From contig NZ_JXJX01000008.1 of the NCBI RefSeq assembly GCF_002441715.1, positions 1-64,000 on the forward strand: DNA of 64,000 bases, read 5' to 3'. Every line of letters starts with the position of its first letter. Position 1 is the stretch's first letter. The translations under genes and the position numbers were made by a program. The notes beneath the pieces were generated by a model that was given only the letters and a program-made list of their open reading frames with translations, did no database searches and had not been told where the DNA came from. Positions 43,668 through 53,828 of the stretch are shown piece after piece. The stretch is from Pseudolactococcus plantarum. GTDB lineage: Bacteria; Bacillota; Bacilli; Lactobacillales; Streptococcaceae.

Positions 43668-45779
43668 TTAGACTTCAAACATCAAATCGCCATATGAAGG
43701 CATTGGCCATGCTTCTTTATCCACGATCAACTCAAGTTGGTCAACTGGAGCACGAAGTTCACCCATTGCTTTGAAGACAACATCATTATAGAAACGTGCT
43801 TGTACTTTACCTTCTTCTTGTTCGCTTGCTTGTGCTGTTACTTCTTTTAATGTCACAAGTGCCGCTTTAGCTGCTTTGAGCAATTCAGAAACTTCTGCTA
43901 AGCTATCAGCTTGTACACTCGCATCGCTGCCAGCTTCTTTGACAGCAATTACTGTATCTGCTAATGATTTTGTATATTTGATAACAGCAGGAATAATTTG
44001 TTTTGCTGCCATATCAATCATTGTCAACGCTTCAATATGAATAACTTTAGCGTAGTTTTCATACTTAACTTCTTCACGTGCTTTTAACTCAGTTGGAGAT
44101 AATACGCCATATTTATCGAATAACGCAACAACTTCTTCTGATTCGAGTACTTCAGTAGCATCAACATATGATTTAAGGTTAGGAAGACCACGTTTTTCAG
44201 CTTCTTTAACCCATTCTTCAGCATAACCATCACCATTAAAGATAACACGGCTATGTGCTTTTGCATACTCAGCAATCAATGCATCAACTTCAGCATCGAA
44301 GTCGCTTGCTTTCGCTAGACGTTCTGATGCTTCATCAAATGCTTCTGCAACAATTGTATTCAACACAATATTTGGAGAGGCAATCGAATCACGTGATCCA
44401 ACCATACGGAATTCAAATTTATTACCTGTGAAGGCAAATGGTGATGTCCGGTTACGGTCAGTAGCATCCTTAGAAATATCTTTCAAGGCTGTTGATCCTG
44501 TTGTCAATACACCACCTGCGATAGAAGTAGATGCTGACCCGTTTTCAATATATTGGTTAATAATATCTTCTAATTGTGATCCTAAGAAAATTGAGATAAT
44601 TGCTGGTGGCGCTTCATTGGCACCTAAGCGGTGGTCGTTACCAGGATCTGCTGCAGATTCACGAAGTAATCCAGCATATTTATCTACTGCTTTAATGATT
44701 GATGCCAAAACAAGTAGAAATTGTTTATTTTCATGTGGTGTAGAGCCTGGTTCTAGTAAATTTTCACCTTTATCTGTTACAAGAGACCAGTTATTATGTT
44801 TACCTGATCCATTCACACCTGCGAAAGGTTTTTCATGAAGCAGACATTTCATATCATGTTGACACGCAACACGTTTAAGTGTTTGCATCACAACTTGGTT
44901 TTGATCGACAGCAACGTTAGCATTGGCATAGATTGGCGCAATTTCATGTTGTGCAGGCGCTACTTCATTATGCTGTGTCTTAGATGTCACACCAACTTTC
45001 CATAGCTCTTCATTGATGTTTTTCATGAAGCCAGCAACACGTTGACGAATTGTACCAAAATAATGGTCATCTAATTCTTGACCTTTTGGTGCTGGTGCAC
45101 CAAATAATGTGCGACCAGCATAAATTAAATCTTTACGTTGTTGGAATTTTTTCTCATCAACCAAGAAATATTCTTGCTCAGCACCAACTGAAGGCGCAAC
45201 TCTTTTAGCAGTTGTATTACCAAAAAGACGAAGTAATTTGATAGAAGAATCAGAAATTACTTGCATTGAGCGAAGTAGTGGTGCTTTTTGGTCTAGTGCT
45301 TCACCATTATATGAATAGAAAGCCGTTGGAATTAACAGAGTTGTTCCCCCAGCATCATGACGAACAAAAACTGATGATGTTGTATCCCAAACTGTATAAC
45401 CACGAGCTTCGAAAGTTGCTCGCAAACCACCTGATGGGAATGAAGAGCCATCAGGTTCACCCTTAATTAACTCTTTTCCTGAAAAAGCAGTCATCACACT
45501 GCCGTCTGCTTTAGGCGCTGTGATAAATGAGTCTTGTTTTTCAGCTGTTACGCCAGTTAATGGTTGGAATAAATGCGCAAAGTGAGTTGCCCCTTTTTCA
45601 ATGGCCCACTCGCGGATTTCATTTGCAATCACATCAGCTGTCGCAAGATCAAGATCTTTACCGTCTTCAATTGATTTTTTAAATTGCTTATAGACACTTT
45701 TAGGTAATCGTTGCTGCATCACTGCATCTGTAAACACGTCCTCAGCAAAGATTTCTGGAATATTGACTTTCACCATCAT
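43668..45779 (-). CDS. glnN: glutamine synthetase type III
   Basis: 703 residues, GSIII family. Motifs GGLRATFEARGYTVWD, VGAEQEYFLVD, NEVAPAQHEIAPIYA, GSGKHNNWSL and LGANEAPPAI form the ATP/glutamate site; the C-terminal 150 residues are the helical GSIII extension. Makes glutamine from glutamate and ammonia. A second enzyme, type I glnA, lies directly upstream in the same orientation. A GlnR box at 45802-45818 overlaps the expected transcription start, so GlnR should repress it. AGGAG precedes ATG. Confidence 0.96.
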   Translation of the reverse strand: MMVKVNIPEIFAEDVFTDAVMQQRLPKSVYKQFKKSIEDGKDLDLATADVIANEIREWAIEKGATHFAHLFQPLTGVTAEKQDSFITAPKADGSVMTAFSGKELIKGEPDGSSFPSGGLRATFEARGYTVWDTTSSVFVRHDAGGTTLLIPTAFYSYNGEALDQKAPLLRSMQVISDSSIKLLRLFGNTTAKRVAPSVGAEQEYFLVDEKKFQQRKDLIYAGRTLFGAPAPKGQELDDHYFGTIRQRVAGFMKNINEELWKVGVTSKTQHNEVAPAQHEIAPIYANANVAVDQNQVVMQTLKRVACQHDMKCLLHEKPFAGVNGSGKHNNWSLVTDKGENLLEPGSTPHENKQFLLVLASIIKAVDKYAGLLRESAADPGNDHRLGANEAPPAIISIFLGSQLEDIINQYIENGSASTSIAGGVLTTGSTALKDISKDATDRNRTSPFAFTGNKFEFRMVGSRDSIASPNIVLNTIVAEAFDEASERLAKASDFDAEVDALIAEYAKAHSRVIFNGDGYAEEWVKEAEKRGLPNLKSYVDATEVLESEEVVALFDKYGVLSPTELKAREEVKYENYAKVIHIEALTMIDMAAKQIIPAVIKYTKSLADTVIAVKEAGSDASVQADSLAEVSELLKAAKAALVTLKEVTAQASEQEEGKVQARFYNDVVFKAMGELRAPVDQLELIVDKEAWPMPSYGDLMFEV

Positions 45780-45801
45780 TAACTTCTCCTGTCATTTTCT
45801 A

Positions 45802-45818
45802 TGTTATAACTTCTGACA
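45802..45818 (-). promoter_or_regulatory. GlnR box of glnN
   Basis: TGTCA-N7-TAACA on the minus strand matches the GlnR consensus TGTNA-N7-TNACA. It lies 6 bases downstream of the -10, over the start point. Confidence 0.8.
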
Positions 45819-45824
45819 CTAATT

Positions 45825-45853
45825 ATTATACAGTTTTTTTGAACCGATTGCAA
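45825..45853 (-). promoter_or_regulatory. glnN promoter
   Basis: Minus strand TTGCAA, 17-base spacer, TATAAT. The -35 belongs to a TTGCAA-N6-TTGCAA repeat, a possible second control site. Confidence 0.75.
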
Positions 45854-45916
45854 CAATAGTTGCAATTTTTAGAATTTTCTTTTTAATAAGTGTTTTTTTG
45901 TCGGTAAATGCTAGAT

Positions 45917-45958
45917 GAAAAGGCACTAACTTTGATAAATCAAAGATAGTGCCTTTTC
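45917..45958. terminator. intrinsic terminator of glnA
   Basis: Stem of 19 pairs, GAAAAGGCACTAACTTTGA with TCAAAGATAGTGCCTTTTC, TAAA loop, 16 bases after the glnA stop. Confidence 0.9.
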
Positions 45959-45973
45959 ACATTTAAAATACGT

Positions 45974-47314
45974 TTAGTAAAGATCTAAGTAATTATCGAC
46001 TTCCCATTGAGAAACGTATTGCGCATAAGCAGCCCATTCTACTTTTTTCGTTTCGACAAAATTCGTATAGATGTGTTGTCCTAGTGCTGCCTTAACAACA
46101 TCATCTTCACGAAGTGCTTTGACAGCATTATGAAGTGTGGATGGTAAATCTGTAATCCCCATCGCTTTACGTTCATCACCAGTCATCATATAGATATTAT
46201 TTTCAACAGGCTCTGGTGCCTCTAGATGTCTAGTAATACCATCAAGACCACACTCCAAAAGTACAGCAAGTGCTAAATAAGCATTCGCTGTCGGATCAAC
46301 CGAACGCAACTCCAGCCGTGTACCCCTACCTCGTGAAGCAGGTATCCGAACAAGAGGTGATCTATTTCGTCCTGCCCAAGCAACATAAACAGGGGCTTCA
46401 TAACCTGGAACTAATCGTTTATAGGAGTTAACAGTTGGGTTAGTAATGGCTGTAAAATTATAAGCATGTTCTAAAATCCCACCTAGAAACTGATAAGCTG
46501 TATCAGATAAAGACAATTTACCATTAGGATCATAGAAAACATTTTCACCTGATTGGTCAAATAAGGACATATTACAGTGCATACCGCTACCATTAATCCC
46601 AAATTGCGGTTTAGCCATGAACGTTGCGTGTAACCCATGTGCACGCGCAACAGTTTTCACTACCAATTTAAAAATTTGAATATTATCACAAGCTTCTAGG
46701 ACGTTTGTATATTTAAAATCAATTTCATGCTGACCTACTGCCACTTCATGATGACTCGCTTCAACTTCAAAACCTAAATCCGTCAAGACATTCACAATCT
46801 CACGACGTGTATTATCAGCTGAATCTGTCGGTGCTAAATCAAAATAACCACCTTGGTCATTCACTTCAAGCGTTGGATTCCCTTTTTCATCAAGTTTAAA
46901 TAAGAAAAATTCTGGTTCTGGTCCAAGATTAAAGGACTCAAATCCCATTTCTTCCATATGTTTCAGTGCCCGTTTTAAATTCCCTCTGGGATCTCCAGCA
47001 AATGGTGTTCCATCAGGATTATAAACATCGCAAATCAAGCCGGCAACTTTACCGTTTTCATCTCCCCAAGGAAAAATAATCCATGTATCTAAATCAGGAT
47101 AAAGGTACATATCAGATTCATTAATACGAACAAACCCTTCAATAGATGACCCGTCAAACATCATTTTATTATTTAAAATTTTTGTGAGTTGTTCTTCAGT
47201 TGCAGGCACTTCAACATTTTTCAAAGTCCCAAGTATATCCGTAAACATGAGTCGTAAAAATGTGACATTTTTCTCTTTCACTTCAGTTAAGATATCCGTT
47301 ATTGTAGTTGTCAT
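45974..47314 (-). CDS. glnA: glutamine synthetase type I
   Basis: 446 residues, the short GSI-alpha form of Firmicutes. [63 protein letters not shown] and NRSPLVRIP are the active-site segments. No adenylylation loop Tyr is expected in this type; control is by feedback and by binding GlnR. Second gene of glnR-glnA, behind a long hairpin at 47351-47396. Confidence 0.97.
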   Translation of the reverse strand: MTTTITDILTEVKEKNVTFLRLMFTDILGTLKNVEVPATEEQLTKILNNKMMFDGSSIEGFVRINESDMYLYPDLDTWIIFPWGDENGKVAGLICDVYNPDGTPFAGDPRGNLKRALKHMEEMGFESFNLGPEPEFFLFKLDEKGNPTLEVNDQGGYFDLAPTDSADNTRREIVNVLTDLGFEVEASHHEVAVGQHEIDFKYTNVLEACDNIQIFKLVVKTVARAHGLHATFMAKPQFGINGSGMHCNMSLFDQSGENVFYDPNGKLSLSDTAYQFLGGILEHAYNFTAITNPTVNSYKRLVPGYEAPVYVAWAGRNRSPLVRIPASRGRGTRLELRSVDPTANAYLALAVLLECGLDGITRHLEAPEPVENNIYMMTGDERKAMGITDLPSTLHNAVKALREDDVVKAALGQHIYTNFVETKKVEWAAYAQYVSQWEVDNYLDLY

Positions 47315-47350
47315 CTCGCATCTCCTATTATAATTGTCAAAAACAGTATC

Positions 47351-47396
47351 ATAGCGATAAGAAGCGCGCTATATCACCAACGTTTCTTATCGCTAT
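47351..47396 (-). terminator. intercistronic hairpin between glnR and glnA
   Basis: Perfect 13-bp stem ATAGCGATAAGAA / TTCTTATCGCTAT, 20-base loop, followed on the minus strand by GATACTGTTTTTG. It may be a partial terminator or an mRNA processing or stability element. Confidence 0.6.
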
Positions 47397-47411
47397 TTTC
47401 TGCTTTTAAAT

Positions 47412-47774
47412 TTATCGTAAAGTCGTTTTAGGCTGATTAAATCTCGACTGTTGCATGATTTCTTCTTCTAAAATCTTACGGACTTCAGCATCAGTGATTG
47501 ACTTATTTTTCACTTCATCTAATGCTTCTTTACTTTTTTCATACAGTTTCTTAATCCCGGCAATATTCAATCCGTCATTAAGATAATCCTTAATTTCCAG
47601 TAGGACGTCCATATCATTCAGTGAATATTTTCGTCGATTACCATCATTTCTGGCAGGAAAAATAAGTCCTTGATCTTCATAATATCGGATTTGACGTGCT
47701 GATAAATCCGTCAACTCCATAACGGCACCCATAGGAAAGACGGCCATAGAGCGTCTTAGTTCGCGTTCTTTCAC
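47412..47774 (-). CDS. glnR: GlnR, MerR-family nitrogen regulator
   Basis: 120 residues. MerR HTH (FPMGAVMELTDLSARQIRYYEDQGLIFPARNDGNRRKYSLND) and a short C-terminal tail (QSRFNQPKTTLR) through which feedback-inhibited GlnA stabilises DNA binding. First gene of glnR-glnA with a perfect promoter and a GlnR box upstream, so it autoregulates. GGAGG precedes the ATG. Confidence 0.96.
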   Translation of the reverse strand: MKERELRRSMAVFPMGAVMELTDLSARQIRYYEDQGLIFPARNDGNRRKYSLNDMDVLLEIKDYLNDGLNIAGIKKLYEKSKEALDEVKNKSITDAEVRKILEEEIMQQSRFNQPKTTLR

Positions 47775-47815
47775 TAAAGTATACCTCCTTTACTGTTTTA
47801 CCTTCTATATTCCTC

Positions 47816-47844
47816 ATTATATAGTGGCGATTATGAAAAGTCAA
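47816..47844 (-). promoter_or_regulatory. glnR-glnA promoter
   Basis: Minus strand TTGACT, 17-base spacer, TATAAT. Confidence 0.85.
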
Positions 47845-47851
47845 CGGTTAA

Positions 47852-47868
47852 TGTTAGATAAAATAACA
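47852..47868 (-). promoter_or_regulatory. GlnR box upstream of glnR
   Basis: TGTTA-N7-TAACA, perfect inverted repeat, 8 bases upstream of the -35 and 6 bases from the end of ruvB. Confidence 0.88.
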
Positions 47869-47874
47869 TATTCC

Positions 47875-48894
47875 TTAATCATGAGGATACGCATAGCCAA
47901 AATGCTCATATGCCTGTCTTGTTGCACACCTACCTTGACGCGTTCTGATTAGAAACCCTGATTGAATCAAGTAAGGTTCATACATATCTTCTAGGGTTTC
48001 TCTCTCCTCAGAGATATTCACAGAAAGTGTGCCTAGACCGACAGGACCTCCTTGATACATCTCAATCATTGTCTTAAGAATTTTTTGATCAATGTAATCA
48101 AGACCAGACGCATCAACATCTAACATCAGTAGTGCCTTACGCGTTATTTCATCATTAATTATCCCAGTCCCTTTGATCTGTGCAAAATCTCGGACACGTT
48201 TTAAAAGTCTATTGGCAATACGCGGTGTCCCTCGACTCCGACGTGCAATCTCATGTGCCCCATCTCCTGTGATGTCGACATCGAAGATATCTGCAGTCCG
48301 TATAACAATTTCTGTTAGGTCTGATAACTCATAGTAGGCCATATGCGCATTAATCCCAAATCTAGCCCTTAATGGATTAGATAGCATACCCGCACGAGTC
48401 GTCGCACCAATTAAAGTAAATGGCGGTAATTCAAGGTGTACACTTCGACTTGCATCACTACCACCAATCATAATATCGATATAAAAGTCTTCCATAGCAC
48501 TGTATAAAATTTCTTCAACAGACATTGGTAGACGATGAATTTCATCGATAAAAAGCACATCTCCTGCTTCAAGATCATTTAGAATAGCGACTAAATCTCC
48601 TGCCTTTTCAATCGCCGGTCCTGATGTTTGTTTAATATTAACACCCAGCTCATTAGCAATCACAAAAGCCATAGTCGTCTTACCAAGTCCCGGCGGACCA
48701 AACAACAGCACATGATCTAAAGATTCTTCACGCATCTTAGCAGCCTTGATATAAATATCTAGCTGCTCTTTAATTTTATCTTGTCCTATGTATTGCGCTA
48801 AGTATTGCGGTCGTAAAGTTCTCTCTGCCGATAAAGCCTCAGCATCAAGCTCATAATCTTGTAACTCTCCCGATGTTAGTTTGTCATTTCCCAT
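47875..48894 (-). CDS. ruvB: Holliday junction helicase RuvB
   Basis: 339-residue AAA+ motor of branch migration. [18 protein letters not shown], Walker [13 protein letters not shown], Walker [10 protein letters not shown], sensor [10 protein letters not shown]-terminal winged helix with [15 protein letters not shown] choose ATG 48894 (MGNDKLTSG); an upstream TTG frame would run through the promoter. TGT-TACAAT ends 6 bases before this ATG and there is no ribosome site, so the mRNA is probably leaderless. ruvA is separated from it by 2.2 kb. Confidence 0.95.
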   Translation of the reverse strand: MGNDKLTSGELQDYELDAEALSAERTLRPQYLAQYIGQDKIKEQLDIYIKAAKMREESLDHVLLFGPPGLGKTTMAFVIANELGVNIKQTSGPAIEKAGDLVAILNDLEAGDVLFIDEIHRLPMSVEEILYSAMEDFYIDIMIGGSDASRSVHLELPPFTLIGATTRAGMLSNPLRARFGINAHMAYYELSDLTEIVIRTADIFDVDITGDGAHEIARRSRGTPRIANRLLKRVRDFAQIKGTGIINDEITRKALLMLDVDASGLDYIDQKILKTMIEMYQGGPVGLGTLSVNISEERETLEDMYEPYLIQSGFLIRTRQGRCATRQAYEHFGYAYPHD

Positions 48895-48900
48895 ATCTTT

Positions 48901-48909
48901 ATTGTAACA
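48901..48909 (-). promoter_or_regulatory. extended -10 promoter giving leaderless ruvB mRNA
   Basis: Minus strand TGT-TACAAT, AAAGAT, ATG. Confidence 0.55.
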
Positions 48910-49065
48910 AAAAAATGGCAAAGACGATATTTATAATTGAGATGCCTAAAGCATCACAACTATCGCGCTTTTACCATCATATAAATAGGATAACTTACAA
49001 GGTTTCATAGCCATCAATCATATTTTAAGCTGCCTGTCTCACTTACTATCCATTTATATCATATC

Positions 49066-49659
49066 TCAAAAAACTTTTATCATAATCAGTATGATAATGG
49101 TAAAAAGTACTTGAAAACCAGTAGTTACCATATTAACTAGACGCATCCGATAGTTCATCTGTTTCTCAGGATATAACTTAAATAGCCAAGTTGGTAAATA
49201 TGCCCCTATTCCCCAACTCACAACATTTAATATTAGCAAAAGTACAAATAAGCCAATATTTTTTGGAGTGAATCCACCTCCTAACCAAGGAGATAAGAGC
49301 AATATGCCAAAGAAAATCACTAAATAACTTGGAAATAAAATTTGTCTCCTAATACGTGCACCTCTTTTTTTATCAGGTAAGTTTTCGATGAACTCGCGAG
49401 CAAGTACAGGTGCTGGCATACCAAAATACTCTTGCGCTGATAGGCCATTATCCTGGGCTTGCAAGATATCAGAACGTACATTTTCGATAATATCCATTAC
49501 CAATTTCGTATCTTTTTCTGATAGGTGATAACTCTCAAATAGATGTGTCACAAACAACTCATCATAAATACGGTTGTCAGGTGTCATTTTCGCTAAACTT
49601 TCACGATTTTCAAGATGCTCAGCTTGTTTTGATTTTAAAAATTGTCTAAGTGTTGTCAT
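49066..49659 (-). CDS. membrane protein of PadR-linked pair
   Basis: 197 residues. A cytoplasmic helical region (1-115; TLRQFLKSKQAEHL ... AQEYFGMPAPVLAREFIENLP, like DUF1129/HAAS-type proteins) is followed by three or four membrane helices. Located 27 bases after a PadR gene, so probably regulated by it. Function unknown; such pairs often accompany stress or antibiotic responses. Confidence 0.65.
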   Translation of the reverse strand: MTTLRQFLKSKQAEHLENRESLAKMTPDNRIYDELFVTHLFESYHLSEKDTKLVMDIIENVRSDILQAQDNGLSAQEYFGMPAPVLAREFIENLPDKKRGARIRRQILFPSYLVIFFGILLLSPWLGGGFTPKNIGLFVLLLILNVVSWGIGAYLPTWLFKLYPEKQMNYRMRLVNMVTTGFQVLFTIIILIMIKVF

Positions 49660-49686
49660 TAAGTTGACCTTTCTAAAAATAAAGGA

Positions 49687-50031
49687 CTAACATAAATCTG
49701 AGTTTCTACTCTCATTTATCAAGCTAGTCATTGCCATTGTCAATTTTGACCATTCGGCTATAAATTCATCTAACCTAAGCTTTCCTTTTTCAGTAATCGT
49801 CAAATATTTTCGCTTCGGCCCCTCAGAGGATTTGCGCATCTCTCCTTGAATATAGCCATCACGTTCTAACTTTTGCAAGATAGGATAGATTGTACCAGCA
49901 GCAATAGACAAAAAACCCATTTCTGATAATTTCTCTGTGATCTCATAACCATACGTCTCCCCACTTGATATGACGAGGAGCAAGGCACCATCTAAGGTAC
50001 CTTTTAATAATTGTGTATTAATTGCTGCCAT
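49687..50031 (-). CDS. PadR-family transcriptional regulator
   Basis: 114 residues. MAAINTQLLKGTLDGALLLVISSGETYGYEITEKL, then AAGTIYPILQKLERDGYI and GPKRKYLTITEKGK, the PadR winged helix. Upstream is TATG-N5-CATA (50055-50067) within a likely promoter (TTGATA ... TATCAT), a plausible autoregulatory operator. AAAGGAG precedes the ATG. The next gene encodes a membrane protein. Confidence 0.9.
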   Translation of the reverse strand: MAAINTQLLKGTLDGALLLVISSGETYGYEITEKLSEMGFLSIAAGTIYPILQKLERDGYIQGEMRKSSEGPKRKYLTITEKGKLRLDEFIAEWSKLTMAMTSLINESRNSDLC

Positions 50032-50227
50032 TCATATAGTTCTCCTTTCAATAGGTATGATATACATAGCCAATAAGTATCAAAAATAACTTATTTTACA
50101 TCCAGACCCACCTCATCAAAATGCACCACTACTATATAATATATACTAGATACCCATTTATTATACCATCACTACTACACATTGTAAACTAGCAATCCGT
50201 GAAAGTTATAAACGACTTTTAATATAG

Positions 50228-50239
50228 TATAATAGGCAT
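50228..50239 (+). promoter_or_regulatory. -10 box giving leaderless rsuA mRNA
   Basis: TATAAT at 50228-50233, AGGCAT, then ATG at 50240. Confidence 0.55.
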
Positions 50240-50971
50240 ATGAGATTAGATAAATTTTTAGCTGACATGGGTATCGGCTCTCGTAGCCAGGTCAAAATAC
50301 TGTTGAAAAAAGGCCGCATTACAGTAGATGGCCAGATAGAAAAAAATGGTCGCACGCAAATTAATGAACACAAGCAAACGGTCACTTTTGATGATCAAGT
50401 ATTAAACTACCAAGCTTTCTACTATTATTTACTAAATAAACCAAAAGGTGTCGTATCAGCTACAAAGGATAACGTATTTAAAACGGTTGTCCAATTATTA
50501 TCTGAAAAAGACTATCGAGCTGATATTTTCCCAGTCGGTCGTTTGGACAAAGATACCGAAGGGTTATTACTCCTAACCAATGATGGGGCATTAGGACATG
50601 ATCTCACACAGCCCAGAAAACACGTTGAAAAAGCTTATCTTGCGATCATCGATGGTAACGTCACTGACATGACGATCAAACAGTTTGCAGCAGGCTTAAC
50701 CTTTAAAAATGGGGAGACTGCACGACCTGGGGAATTATCTGTTAACCAAGTCAAAGAAGCCAATACGACCACCGGCTTTCAAAGTGAGATAGAGGTTATC
50801 ATTCACGAAGGAAAGTTTCATCAAGTCAAACGTATGTTTGAAGCAGTAGATATGCGAGTCCTTGAATTGAAACGCATCCGAATGGGACACTTAAGGTTAG
50901 ATCCCACACTAGCACTGGGTGAGTATCGCAAGATAACAGCAGAAGAATTGACTTTACTTAAACAATCATAA
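50240..50971 (+). CDS. rsuA: 16S rRNA pseudouridine(516) synthase RsuA family (paralogue 2)
   Basis: 243 residues. S4 domain (MRLDKFLADMGIGSRSQVKILLKKGRITVDG) and catalytic domain with canonical GRLDKDTEGLLLLTNDG and EGKFHQVKRMF. Isomerises a uridine of 16S rRNA. More canonical than the paralogue at 26630-27337. It is the only plus-strand gene between 40.3 and 60.7 kb, probably with a leaderless mRNA, and ends at a terminator. Confidence 0.9.
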   Translation: MRLDKFLADMGIGSRSQVKILLKKGRITVDGQIEKNGRTQINEHKQTVTFDDQVLNYQAFYYYLLNKPKGVVSATKDNVFKTVVQLLSEKDYRADIFPVGRLDKDTEGLLLLTNDGALGHDLTQPRKHVEKAYLAIIDGNVTDMTIKQFAAGLTFKNGETARPGELSVNQVKEANTTTGFQSEIEVIIHEGKFHQVKRMFEAVDMRVLELKRIRMGHLRLDPTLALGEYRKITAEELTLLKQS

Positions 50972-50977
50972 TATAAA

Positions 50978-51010
50978 AAAACACTTTCACATTTTGGCGA
51001 AAGCGTTTTT
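50978..51010 (+). terminator. intrinsic terminator of rsuA
   Basis: Stem AAAACACTTTC / GAAAGCGTTTT with one mismatch and a T-run. Confidence 0.8.
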
Positions 51011-51109
51011 CATTTTATCTGATTTATCTATGACGATAATAGACTAGATATCATCCCCCTATTTACTCAGATGACTGATGTGATCATAACAATCAAAAAA
51101 GATTAGGTA

Positions 51110-51691
51110 TCATTTCATCATCAGCTTCAAAGCTGTTTTGATAAAGCCTTCAGTGGTATCTAGTGTACCGTCTAGTTGTTTTTCAACTTTCTTAAGTTCA
51201 GCCGGTTTATATCCTAACGCACGCAATGCTTCTAGAGCATCGCTCAAGGAAGTATTAGACTCAGGCTTAGCATTCGGTCTCTTTGTCGCAACCTGCTCAA
51301 ACTTACCTTCAAGATCTAACACCATCTGGCTAGCTGTTTTTTTGCCAACACCAGGAAATTTTGTCAGATATTTAATATCACCACTATCTATGGCGGTAAC
51401 AAGCCCAACATTATCATCGGCTGCGATGATGGCGAGTGCTGATTTTGGCCCTATCCCAGAAACTGAAATCAACTGTAGAAACAGTTGTTTTTCAGTCTCA
51501 TCAGAAAATCCATACAGTGTATGGGCATCCTCACGTATCACTTGATGCGTGTATACTTGTATCGCAGCATTGACAAGTGTTGAAAATGCATAAGGGTTTG
51601 CAACATGAATCAGAAATCCTATACCTGAAACTTCTACTACAATATAGGTCGGCGTAATTTTGACTAGTGTGCCTTTTAGATATTCGTACAT
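51110..51691 (-). CDS. ruvA: Holliday junction protein RuvA
   Basis: 193 residues. Domain I OB fold ([26 protein letters not shown]), two helix-hairpin-helix motifs in domain II ([31 protein letters not shown]), and the RuvB-binding domain III ([21 protein letters not shown]). Binds four-way junctions. 71 bases after mutL, usual order in the family. Confidence 0.95.
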   Translation of the reverse strand: MYEYLKGTLVKITPTYIVVEVSGIGFLIHVANPYAFSTLVNAAIQVYTHQVIREDAHTLYGFSDETEKQLFLQLISVSGIGPKSALAIIAADDNVGLVTAIDSGDIKYLTKFPGVGKKTASQMVLDLEGKFEQVATKRPNAKPESNTSLSDALEALRALGYKPAELKKVEKQLDGTLDTTEGFIKTALKLMMK

Positions 51692-51762
51692 AACTTCCTT
51701 CTATTACTTATATGCTAGATCAAGCGACTTAAACAGCTGATATAACAAGACTAATTACACAG

Positions 51763-53703
51763 TTAAAACTGCGTATGCCACCCACCTTGATGTCCTTGCT
51801 GAATACGTCTGAACATCTTTTCAAGATCAACATTCGAAAATGACACAAGTGCTGGTCGACCATGCGGACAATTATAAGGATTCTCACAGTTAGCAAGTTG
51901 GCTGAGTAAATCTCGAGCACTGGCTGGATCGATAAACATATTTGCTTTAATCGAACTCTTACATGCGATCATAATCGCTAAATCTTCCCTGTACTTTTTA
52001 ACAGACACTTCTTGATCATCTAAAAGCAGATCAATTAATTCATACGTCGCCTTTTCGATTTCATTATCATTCATCCAGATAGGATGCTCACGCAAGATAA
52101 GCTGATTTTCTCCATACGCATCTAAAAATACACCAGCTTCAGCAAGCAATGCTTTTTTCTCAAGCACCAACCCCACTTCATCTTGGGATAACTTAATCAA
52201 AATAGGTGTTAACAATTGTTGTTGATCATAATTAACTTGTCCTATTTTTTCTCGATAATACTCATATTTAACACGCTCCTGTGCGGCATGTTGATCCACA
52301 ATATACAAACCATCTGGTGACTGACAAAGGAGATAAGTTCCATGCATTTGTGATAAGAATTCTAATTCAGGAAACGTTTTATGCGCTTCTTTGGGAGAAT
52401 CAGTTTCAAAGAAGGCCGTCTCATTTACTGCAACAAACTGATTGTCTTTAGAGCTATCAGACGTATAGTTATCTTTAGTATCGGTCAACTCAGAGAGCGT
52501 CGTTGGTACTTTGTCAACTGTCGGCGCTGCTTCCACTGAGGACTTTTCTTGCACAAAAAAATCTTGCTTTTCCGCATCATAATACAACTGCTTACTACTT
52601 AATGGCAGACTCGTCTGGTGTGCGTTAACGACTGACTGAGCAGGGGATTTTGATTGATTCAAATTTTCTAAAGCATTGGGGATTAACGTCTCTGGTTGCA
52701 AGGCTTGCTTGATAGCTTTAGTAACCAGCAGCATCAAATCCTTTTCTTTGGAAATTCTAACTTCCTGTTTAGTCGGATGCACATTAACATCAGCCAAAAA
52801 GGGATCAATCTTAATGTCGATCACCGCAATAGGGAAACGTCCTACCATAAGTTTTGAGCCATAGCCATCGACAATAGCCCGGTTAATGAGGTAATTTTTG
52901 ATATATCTACCATTTAGTAACACGGTAATATAATTACGGTTTGCACGCGTCAACTCCGGTAGACTGACATACCCCGTCACTTCAAAATCTAAATCAGCAT
53001 TTGATATATGTAACATCTTCTTGGCTGTCGAAATCCCATAAACACCTGCGATAGCTTGACGTAAATCACCGCTTCCTGCAGTTTTCAGCATCTCACGCCC
53101 ATCATTGATTAGGGTAAACGCGACCTCTGGATGTGCCAAACTCAGTCTGTTGATGACATCCGTAATATGACTTAATTCAGCCTGTAAACTCTTGATATAT
53201 TTAAGACGGGCTGGGGTATTAAAAAACAGGTTTTCTACTTTGATTTGGGTACCAACACGTTTTGGTGCAGGATCATTTTGCAGAATTTGCCCACCTTTGG
53301 CTACCAATAAGGTACCACTTACGTCAGCATTATCAGCTACTGATGTGTTAATGGTCAATTCACTAACACTGGCAATAGAGGGCAGAGCCTCTCCTCTAAA
53401 TCCCAAAGTCCTAATCCGAAATAAATCATCTACATCTTTAATTTTACTCGTTGCATGACGTTTCAAAGCTAGTGCCACTTCATCACGTGCAATGCCTTCA
53501 CCATTATCGGTAATTTCAATTGATTTTAGGCCTGATTCTTCGATGGAAATCGTGACTTGTGTTGCTGCTGCATCAATCGCATTTTCTAATAATTCTTTAA
53601 CGACACTGGCTGGTCTTTCAATCACTTCACCAGCAGCAATTTTATTAGCTAATGTTTCACTAAGTTCAATAATTGTCCTGTGTTTTTTTTCCTGTATACT
53701 CAT
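51763..53703 (-). CDS. mutL: DNA mismatch repair protein MutL
   Basis: 646 residues. GHKL ATPase motifs [46 protein letters not shown]-terminal dimer and endonuclease domain with [12 protein letters not shown] (the DQHAxxExxxxE metal motif) and GRPALVSF. I choose ATG 53703 ([10 protein letters not shown]); the open frame extends upstream over the promoter TGG-TATAAT, which ends 6 bases before this ATG. Likely leaderless. Confidence 0.95.
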   Translation of the reverse strand: MSIQEKKHRTIIELSETLANKIAAGEVIERPASVVKELLENAIDAAATQVTISIEESGLKSIEITDNGEGIARDEVALALKRHATSKIKDVDDLFRIRTLGFRGEALPSIASVSELTINTSVADNADVSGTLLVAKGGQILQNDPAPKRVGTQIKVENLFFNTPARLKYIKSLQAELSHITDVINRLSLAHPEVAFTLINDGREMLKTAGSGDLRQAIAGVYGISTAKKMLHISNADLDFEVTGYVSLPELTRANRNYITVLLNGRYIKNYLINRAIVDGYGSKLMVGRFPIAVIDIKIDPFLADVNVHPTKQEVRISKEKDLMLLVTKAIKQALQPETLIPNALENLNQSKSPAQSVVNAHQTSLPLSSKQLYYDAEKQDFFVQEKSSVEAAPTVDKVPTTLSELTDTKDNYTSDSSKDNQFVAVNETAFFETDSPKEAHKTFPELEFLSQMHGTYLLCQSPDGLYIVDQHAAQERVKYEYYREKIGQVNYDQQQLLTPILIKLSQDEVGLVLEKKALLAEAGVFLDAYGENQLILREHPIWMNDNEIEKATYELIDLLLDDQEVSVKKYREDLAIMIACKSSIKANMFIDPASARDLLSQLANCENPYNCPHGRPALVSFSNVDLEKMFRRIQQGHQGGWHTQF

Positions 53704-53709
53704 GACTTT

Positions 53710-53718
53710 ATTATACCA
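53710..53718 (-). promoter_or_regulatory. extended -10 promoter giving leaderless mutL mRNA
   Basis: Minus strand TGG-TATAAT, AAAGTC, ATG. Confidence 0.6.
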
Positions 53719-53781
53719 TTTTTTTAAACTAGCTTTTGTTTCCACTCTTTATATCAGAAACTTTAATCATAATACCTCTAT

Positions 53782-53823
53782 AAAAAAAGCACTCGTCACA
53801 ATAAAAATGTAGCGGTGCTTTTT
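53782..53823 (-). terminator. intrinsic terminator after the mutS region
   Basis: AAAAAGCACT / GGTGCTTTTT stem with TTTTTTT on the minus strand; directly follows the degraded membrane gene and separates it from mutL. Confidence 0.75.
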
Positions 53824-53828
53824 AAAGC

